Shown in pieces: positions 57,700-64,000 of a stretch of DNA of 64,000 nucleotides. The DNA lies in the NCBI GenBank assembly GCA_948567375.1, contig OX419757.1:23126001-23190000 (forward strand). The letters run 5' to 3'. The position numbers and the translations under genes are program-made. A model generated the notes under the pieces. That model saw only the letters and a list, made by a program, of their open reading frames with translations. It did no database searches and was not told the DNA's origin. Within the stretch, counting starts at the first letter, position 1; every line of letters begins with the position of its first letter. Source of the stretch: Lunularia cruciata (Eukaryota > Streptophyta > Marchantiopsida > Lunulariales > Lunulariaceae).

Positions 57700-59254
57700 A
57701 GGATCCACAACTTGGCTTCAAGAAAGGTGACTCCTTGGGCACTAGTTACATCTCTTGATGATTGAGCTCTTACAATATGTGGATCAATCTTTGTAGCATT
57801 AAGAATCCTTGGCCAAAAATCTAGTTCATCTTGATCTCTACAACCAAATTATTCACCATAGGTATTCGGGTAAATACATTTGTCAATTGCTTCTTTCCCT
57901 CCACATATGTGATAGTCATGTTAAACTATTGTCTTCACTCTACCCAACAAATCTCTCTACAAGATAGATCTTTTACAAGATAGTTACAAGAAGGATTTTG
58001 GTATCCTTTGGTAGACTAGTGGTTTGTGGTCTATTTGTACTACAATTTCTTCTTGCTAAGATAATGCTTCCAATGCTTGGTAGCAAGGTCAAGTGCCAAC
58101 TCTTTTTATTTGATGGTGTGATAACTTTGCTCTATCAATAACAATTTTTGAGAGAAATATGCAATTGAGTGCCATCTATCATCCCATTTTTTTGAAGAAC
58201 TATTATTATTGGAATGCTTGATGCATCTACAACCAACTTGATTGGATATTTGGGATCATACCATTTCAAGATTTGTGCATGTAGTGATGCATCTTTCAAT
58301 GCTTAAAAAGCTAATTCTTATGCAATTCTCCAAAACTATCTCTTTCCTTGCCAAGTAATGATGTTAGGGGGTGTAAAGCCTTAGAGAAGTTCTTGGAAAA
58401 TCAATGATAAAACCCAATTAGTCCCAATAGACTCTTGAGTTGAGTTTGATCCTTTAGAGCACCCTAATTTTCTATGACATCTATTTTATCTATTAAAACT
58501 TGGATACCTTCTACACACTCTATGACCAAGTAGTCTACTTCAAACTAGTCAAACTTGCATTTTCAAATTTTGGCATATAATGGATTCTTTTGTAAATTTT
58601 GGAGGAGGTTTTGCAGATGTTGTTTATGCTTTTCATTATCCTACTATAGACTAAGATATCATCTAGAAAAAAATTTATAAACTTATCCAAGTTTGGACAA
58701 AATATGGTATTCATCAAACTCATGAAAGTGGGCAATGCATTGATGAGGCCAAACTACATCACTAGGTACTTAAAGCAACCCCATCTTGTTTGAAAGGAAA
58801 TTTTGTGCATGTATTCCTCCGCAATCCTACTTTGGTTATAATCACTTTGTAGATCAAGTTTGGTGAAAGTTGTGCCTCATTGAGTTGATCAAATAGATCA
58901 TCCATTCAAGATAATAGATGTTTTTCTTCATTGTTTGTTGATTGAAGACCCAATAGTCAATGCATATCTATAGCATACTATCCTTCTTCTTCACAAACAA
59001 GATAGGAGCCTATATGGTGATAAATTGAATTGGATGAACCCTTTTTGCAATATATCTTCAATTAAACCTTGCATTCGTCCAGCTCATGAGGTGATAGTTG
59101 GTATGGGACTTTATAAGAAGGTGACTTCCCATGAAGTATCTTGATTTTATGATCTTTTTTCCTTTTTGGTGGTAATCTTGAGAGTAAATCATTAGGAAAT
59201 ACATCTTCAAATTCATCTACTACATCTTTCAAATTTTCAATAATTTTTCCATTG
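57700..59254 (-). pseudogene. Element 2b reverse transcriptase and RNase H, broken
   Basis: Minus strand from 59254: EFEDVFPNDLLSRLPPKRK, then ILHGKSPSYKVPYQLSPHEL and GFIQFNLSPYR. This is the start of RT that element 2 lacks. RT then continues ([22 protein letters not shown] at about 58680-58645). RNase H follows down to 57710 with many stops. It stops where LTR-L begins, at a point matching element 2 position about 8153. Confidence 0.75.
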
Positions 59255-59259
59255 ACTTG

Positions 59260-60620
59260 TGTGACAACCTAGCAAGTATCACTTTGCGGTAATCAATAAG
59301 TAAATTTCATTGCCATAGAGATACAAGTTAGAAATGGTCAAATACAAAGTAAAACAATAACAATGTAGCTCTCCTTGGTTGCATCTTTAATCTCTTGAGT
59401 AGAAACCACACCCAAAAGAGAATAACAAGCACTAATTTATAGTCTAGTCATAAATTAACACTCCATAATCACAACGCTATCAAATCTTTATAAACAATTT
59501 TGATTGTGATGATTCAAATTTTTCCAAAAAAAGCTACTTCACTACAAAACAACTTCATCTTAGAATTGTGTTCGACCCCTCCACTGAAGGCACAACTTCC
59601 TTGATCAAATTGCTTTGCATCAACCTTGTACTACGCTCACTAATGCAAAATACTACAAACACTACAATTCTTCTTGGATCTATCAAGGCATTGCTTTGAT
59701 TGCTATCCATTCAAGATCAAACACACATAATGAAATCAAAAATGTGGAATCCAATATCCATTGAGCTCACTGATTTGCACTTTGAAATTTTCCAAACACT
59801 CACAAACACACACATGATTGATACTCAGAATCAAGCAAAACTAATGAGCACTAAGTTCTAACACTTCACTCTACTCAACTTCAAAAATACAAATATTGAA
59901 CAACATAACACTAAAAATGCTTGCTTTTAAATAGACTTAGCACTTTTACAATTGTCAAACAAAATAATTGTTTTGTAATAACCTCTATATTTGACATGGC
60001 AATCCATTCTTCATATCTATCTCTTCAAATCTCAAATCTATTTCTAATTTGATCCGATGTCAACCTCAACTTTGGCTTCCAAACACGATGTTACTTCAAT
60101 ACCTCCTCCTCTTTGTGTCTCTAATATTGCTCTTACATCTTCTATTTCTACTATTTTTTCACTCTGAACTATAGTTGTTCACATATGTAATCTATCTATT
60201 TCTTTATCAACTAACTCACTCTTCTCTAATATCTTTGGCAACTCACTCAAAGACACATGCACTCCTACTTCAACAACTTTGGACTTAACATTCATCTTCA
60301 TCTCACTACAAAGTCTATCTAAATCCGATCTAACAAGATCTAATCTAAGACATACATTTGCTCCTACCTCTAACATCTTCTTATCTACTCTATCTCTTAG
60401 AAAAATCAGAAGATGGATCAATTCTATATCTTTTGCCTTTTTCTTTTGAGTTTCTTGCACTTCATGTTCATTGATTATTGTTATTTTCTCTTCTATTCTA
60501 TCCTATTTTCAATCAATATTGAAATTGAAGTCATGTGTATCATAACACTATCTTCTTAACCTACTCTAACTTCCTTAGATGTCTCATTTAAAACTCAACA
60601 AAAAAAAGGTGGATACCACA
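59260..60620 (-). repeat. Solo LTR-S (minus) in element 2b
   Basis: Plus-strand ends TGTGACAACCTAGCAAG and GGTGGATACCACA, 1361 bp. Perfect target duplication ACTTG at 59255-59259 and 60621-60625. It keeps only the C-terminal coiled-coil part of the LTR frame (60460-60179: DRVDKKMLEVGANVCLRLD, LSELPKILEKSELVDKEIDR). Confidence 0.92.
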
Positions 60621-60625
60621 ACTTG

Positions 60626-61979
60626 TACACTCTGGACTTCTTTTATTAGGCCCATGAAACATCTCTCTCTTACCAATAGTTATTATCCCTATGATATAGA
60701 GAGGCAATTCTTGGCTTTAAGATCTAATCCTATTTCCAAATATCTTTCATTGGCTACTTTTTGCTATTTTCCTTCTCCAATCTACCATGAAGTTGTAATA
60801 CTCAATCCACAATATGCACAAAATCATATTATAACAAGCTAATTGTATACTTGCCACTCAATTTATTCCTTTTACTCTCTATGGAGCATGCTACTTTTCA
60901 AGGTAACAATTCAATACTCTCTATCTGACTATTAAGTAACTCTACTTCGTCATTCTCATCCTTCTCTAGTTTCATCCTCAACCTTATTTCAATAGAGCAA
61001 GACAATAAATTCTTTATTACTTTTGAAGTCCATCAATATTCTCATCTAATTGTCTTTTAAAATTTTATCTATGACAATTAATTGAGCTAATAAGGCCACA
61101 AGGTACATTAACTTGCAATCTTTGTTTTCCAAGGTTATTTCAATATCTTCATCTTTGATTTGTCCTTCTAGGTTGTTCAAAGGTCACTTTTGTGCAGGTT
61201 GGGAAGGCAAGCATGGCAATTCATGGCTATGCACCCATTGGTTTGTAAATTTAATAATGGCCATAATTTCAATAACATTGCTTTTTTGCTCAAGCCGTTT
61301 CTCCCCTCAGACTCCATCTTTCCTTTCTTTGACATGTCTTTGTTCTCCTTGAAAAAATTGAGCTCCTTGGTCTTGAAAAAAATGTTGCCTAAATCTATAG
61401 GAATTAGTCTAATAGAGTGTGGTGCTTTGGCCCAATGGTGCTGTGCTAAAACTCCCAAGTGCTCTTGCTTTTCTTTGAGCATATGTAATGGCTTCAAAAA
61501 CTATGCAAGGATTCTTTACCAAACCTCTTGTCAAATTTTCTTTATTAATCCCATTTGAAGTTATCAAGAGCTTCTATTGGTCTTATATCAATAATCAAAA
61601 CCTATAGATCAAGAAATACTTCCATGTATTTTTTTTGCTTCAATTCTATAGTTATGTTCAAGGCATGTGCACAAAATCCACAAATTATAAATTCTTCAAA
61701 AACACTTTTTGCCTCATAATCCAAGTGATCTCCCTTTCTTCCATCAACAAAGATCATCATACCAAGTGAGGGTTTTATTAGTCAAGTAATCACATGAAAA
61801 GACATTCTTACAAAATGATTGTTGATCTTTATAATCAAAAGTATCAATTTGTTCTTGAGATCCAATTCTTCACTACTCTCATGGAGCATTGTTCCTTGTG
61901 AGGCTTGATTTTGCATGTCTTCTTCATCCGTAGTATCAATGTGGCTTAATTGTTGACCAAGGTTTTGTGTCATTGTCAT
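60626..61979 (-). pseudogene. Element 2b gag and protease region, decayed
   Basis: By position between the LTR and RT this should be gag and protease. The minus-strand start MTMTQNLGQQLSHIDTTDEE at 61979 is a plausible Gag N-terminus. A second readable piece lies at 61497-61177. I cannot see a zinc knuckle or a clear D-S/T-G active site, so the assignment rests on position. The leader and most of the 5' LTR end are missing just upstream. Confidence 0.5.
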
Positions 61980-62295
61980 GGGTGACTCTACAAGTACTTT
62001 GGAAATGGTACCATTGGAAAGATCTCAACAAGACAAAGTAAATAGGGAAGAAGGCAAATCTTGTACTCCCTATAAGATCTACATTTTCATTTTTTGAGGC
62101 CTAATTCTTTTGTTTAAACCTCCAAAATTGGCTTTGAAAGTTTTGGTGTGTTTTTTACCTTTACTCTATTATTAGAAGTCTTCTTTTGGTGACTCTTCTA
62201 TCTAATCCACTTAGCACATCATGTGTAACATCTCTAATGATATTACTAAGCCAATTTTCACCTTTAGATAATTTTTTCTAGCTAATGGTCTTACA
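61980..62295 (-). repeat. Element 2b 5' LTR, partial
   Basis: The plus-strand right end AGCTAATGGTCTTACA is the reverse complement of the element 2 LTR start. ACATCTCTAATGATATTACT and GAAGTCTTCTTTTGGTGAC match 21373-21500 in reverse. It is cut near 61980, where the gag-like frame starts. Confidence 0.7.
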
Positions 62296-62300
62296 GTACC

Positions 62301-63589
62301 CCACAATATGGTATGGACATATAACATGAACTCTCAATTAGGTCAAATATTGTGTCAAACATGGCACTAGAATCAATCTACTCCTTCACTAGGGCATGAG
62401 ATACTAGCTGATACTATATACACTCTACATAAACACATTAAAAATCTCCCAACAAACTCTATCATGACAACGCACCACAAACATCACAACCGCAATGACC
62501 AAATGCTACTACCAAGTACCTCTAACAACCAAACATCACATACTAATGTGGCCTAAGCACCTTTAACCTATCATCACAATATGCACTCTCTTAATCTCAC
62601 TATCAAGAGCACTTCTCACCTCATTGGAGAGAAGCATAGGTGGTATGATTGGTCATCACTCCAATCTCACTATCAAGAGCACATTAGAGCACCAATGCTC
62701 CAAATGTCAACGCACCAACACAAATATGGTGCACAAATAGGAAGTAAATAATAGAGGGAGTCCAATTCCAAGAAATCCAAACAATAACCCTCCATCTCAT
62801 AAATCCAATCGGATTGACTTTGCCACTATTTGGCATTTTCACCTAATAGGAGCATCTATCTACTCATATGAAACCATGATCACCAAGAATAGGATCAAAT
62901 GCACTCTTAAAGCCAAAGCTACATAGGTATAGATTTGAGTCCACTAGTCTTTAAGACAAGTAATAGAACAATTGGCTAAGGAGCTAATTCAAGAATCAAA
63001 GGTCTCAAACCTTATTACACACAATAGTTGATAGATGTGCTAATTTTAACCAACTACTAATAAATAAATTCACTAACTTGGCTAGTCTTACACCATGCTA
63101 GAATTTATAGCCCTTTTAGCTCCATGCTTCAAAGCCTCTAAATTTTTCCATTTAGAGGCTTTGAGGCTTAGAACTAGGGGCTCAAGGGCTACAAAGGCTA
63201 GCATGATGTAAGATTAGCCAAGTTAGTTTGTTTTTTTAGTAGTAGCTAAATAAGGCCTTTTTCTTTCAAATTTGAATCTCCTCCAAATTCTGCCTAACTT
63301 GGATCAAATGATACCTTTCTTCTTGCCAATTTGAACCTCTACCAAATATGGTCTAACTCAAGGTAATCACCATCTCTTTTTATATCTAGTTGACTCCCAA
63401 TTCCAAAACTAGATATAACTATTAGGACAAATTGGGAATTGTTTTTGCACACAATCACTCAATCTATCAACAATCTAACAAGATTGAAAATATTCAATTG
63501 AAGGTAACATCAATCTACCAAGTTTGGGAGATACAACCAATGCCCATAATTTGTGCACCTAATTTCTCCATTGACTTCTTCTATGTAAT
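62301..63589 (-). other. Element 3b Gag N-terminal remnant and leader
   Basis: 62301-62540 aligns with the start of element 3 Gag (17700-17945). 62540-63589 aligns with the element 3 leader (for example CATCACTCCAATCTCAC; ACCAAATATGGTCTAACTC is diverged). No gene seen. It contains the foldback at 63072-63227. Confidence 0.65.
63072..63227. repeat. Long foldback (inverted duplication) in the element 3b leader
   Basis: Arms of about 75 bp: outer ends ACTAACTTGGCTAGTCTTAC and GTAAGATTAGCCAAGTTAGT, inner ends CAAAGCCTCTAAA and TTTAGAGGCTTTG around TTTTTCCA. Element 3 has only one arm here (18530-18610), so the second arm arose by inverted duplication. Confidence 0.82.
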
Positions 63590-63978
63590 CAAATGATCAA
63601 AAAATAGATCTCAATACTCAATACTCTATATGACAAGCATTGATCATAATGTCAAGCCACACACATTCTAGCTAAGAGCATCAAAGTTCCACTTGTCGGC
63701 CCATGTCCACCATAAGAGCTCAAAGGCTCAACATATAAGAAATTAGCTCTTTGTATTTTCACTTCAAAGTATACTCCTTTAGAGAGGCCTAAAATTCCAA
63801 CCTAAATATTGCATCCAATTGTGCAAGTAGTAACTCTAACAATGCAATCAAACATCCTAATGTAATACAACCGCCATCAAGTAACTCATTAGTAGCTACT
63901 GATAAAACTATGGCTGCCAAGATACAAACTTAAGCAAGTTTGCTAGACCAATATTACAAATACTACAAATATTGATAT
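63590..63978 (-). repeat. Element 3b 5' LTR, part B
   Basis: Aligns with 19179-19630 (CATGTCCACCATA, AGCTCAAAGGCTCAACAT, TTAGCTCTTTG). The end is poorly defined near 63978 because of decay. Whether part A follows cannot be seen inside the window. Confidence 0.6.
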
Positions 63979-64000
63979 ATTGGTTTTGCACATCATGAAG

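Larger units (their letters stand above)
51245..62295 (-). mobile_element. Element 2b: minus-strand element 2 copy, hit by three LTRs
   Basis: Minus-strand order: partial LTR (62295-61980), gag and protease region (61979-60626), RT and RNase H (59254-57700), a gap, integrase C-terminal part and the first chromodomain codons (51803-51245). The LTR start (TGTAAGACCATTAGC) matches the element 2 LTR. It is interrupted by LTR-S (59260-60620) and two LTR-Ls (51804-57699). The 3' LTR and most of the chromodomain are missing; the plus-strand left border lies within EEYEVECII. Confidence 0.78.
21964..63978 (-). mobile_element. Element 3b: old decayed relative of element 3, in six blocks
   Basis: The blocks 21964-22352, 26130-32758, 44213-44476, 46197-46472, 51116-51244 and 62296 to about 63978 align in order with element 3 from about 10577 to 19630, total about 9.4 kb. 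Breaks coincide with inserted elements, most with readable target duplications. Decay is much greater than in element 3. Its 3' end is lost at the element 2 LTR; its 5' LTR reaches almost to the window end. Confidence 0.85.

Noticed and set aside
1-64000. Host protein-coding genes, tRNA, rRNA or CRISPR arrays
   Set aside because: I found no frame outside transposon sequence with a recognisable domain, no cloverleaf or rRNA core motif, and no spaced repeat array.

Overview
The window looks like intergenic DNA from a large, repeat-rich land-plant genome. I see no host gene, rRNA or tRNA. The evidence for a plant is a plant-type telomere-like tract (CCCTAAA units), several plant-type Ty3/gypsy pol lineages and multi-layer nesting of LTR elements. 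A gymnosperm or another large-genome plant is my guess and is weakly supported. Nearly all of the 64 kb can be assigned to four retroelement families nested in one another.

Family names used here. LTR-L/LTR-S: a family with termini TGTGGTGCC...TTGTCACA. Long LTRs of about 3.8 kb (L) carry an 857-codon reading frame INSIDE the LTR. Short LTRs of 1.4-1.9 kb (S) keep only the end of that frame. Element 1: a Ty3/gypsy pol region flanked by LTR-L. Element 2: a chromodomain Ty3/gypsy element with TGTAAT...ATTACA LTRs. Element 3: a Ty3/gypsy element whose polyprotein contains a C5-cytosine DNA methyltransferase between protease and reverse transcriptase, and a PHD finger after the integrase.

Layout. 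1-6945: element 1 (5' LTR end, pol without gag or protease, 3' LTR-L). 6946-9364 plus 21095-21963: element 2, 5'-truncated. Its chromodomain is split by a solo LTR-S (9365-21094, target duplication AGTAC), and that LTR is itself split by element 3 (9777-19630, minus strand). 21964 to about 63978: an older, heavily decayed relative of element 3 (element 3b, minus strand), broken into six blocks by later insertions. These are solo LTR-L at 22353-26129, a 992-bp solo LTR at 29871-30862, an old LTR-L at 32759-44212 (itself hit by two solo LTR-Ls), solo LTR-S at 44477-46196, a diverged LTR-L relative at 46473-51115 (itself hit by a solo element-2 LTR), and a minus-strand element 2 copy at 51245-62295 (itself hit by two LTR-Ls and one LTR-S). 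Target-site duplications were read directly for most of these, which gives a relative insertion order.

Main points. (a) LTR-L carries a long coiled-coil frame with a TATA box 27 bp upstream of its ATG in four copies, and a second TATA-like box after the frame. The associated pol region has no gag, so the LTR frame may take the Gag role or be a new LTR-encoded gene. (b) Element 3 carries methyltransferase motifs I, IV, VI, VIII, IX and X, and an older relative in the same window keeps the same region. (c) Element 3 has the segment order of a 2-LTR circle opened inside one LTR, which suggests integration of a circular, permuted form. All coding regions are broken by stops or frameshifts. Many stops look like C-to-T changes.
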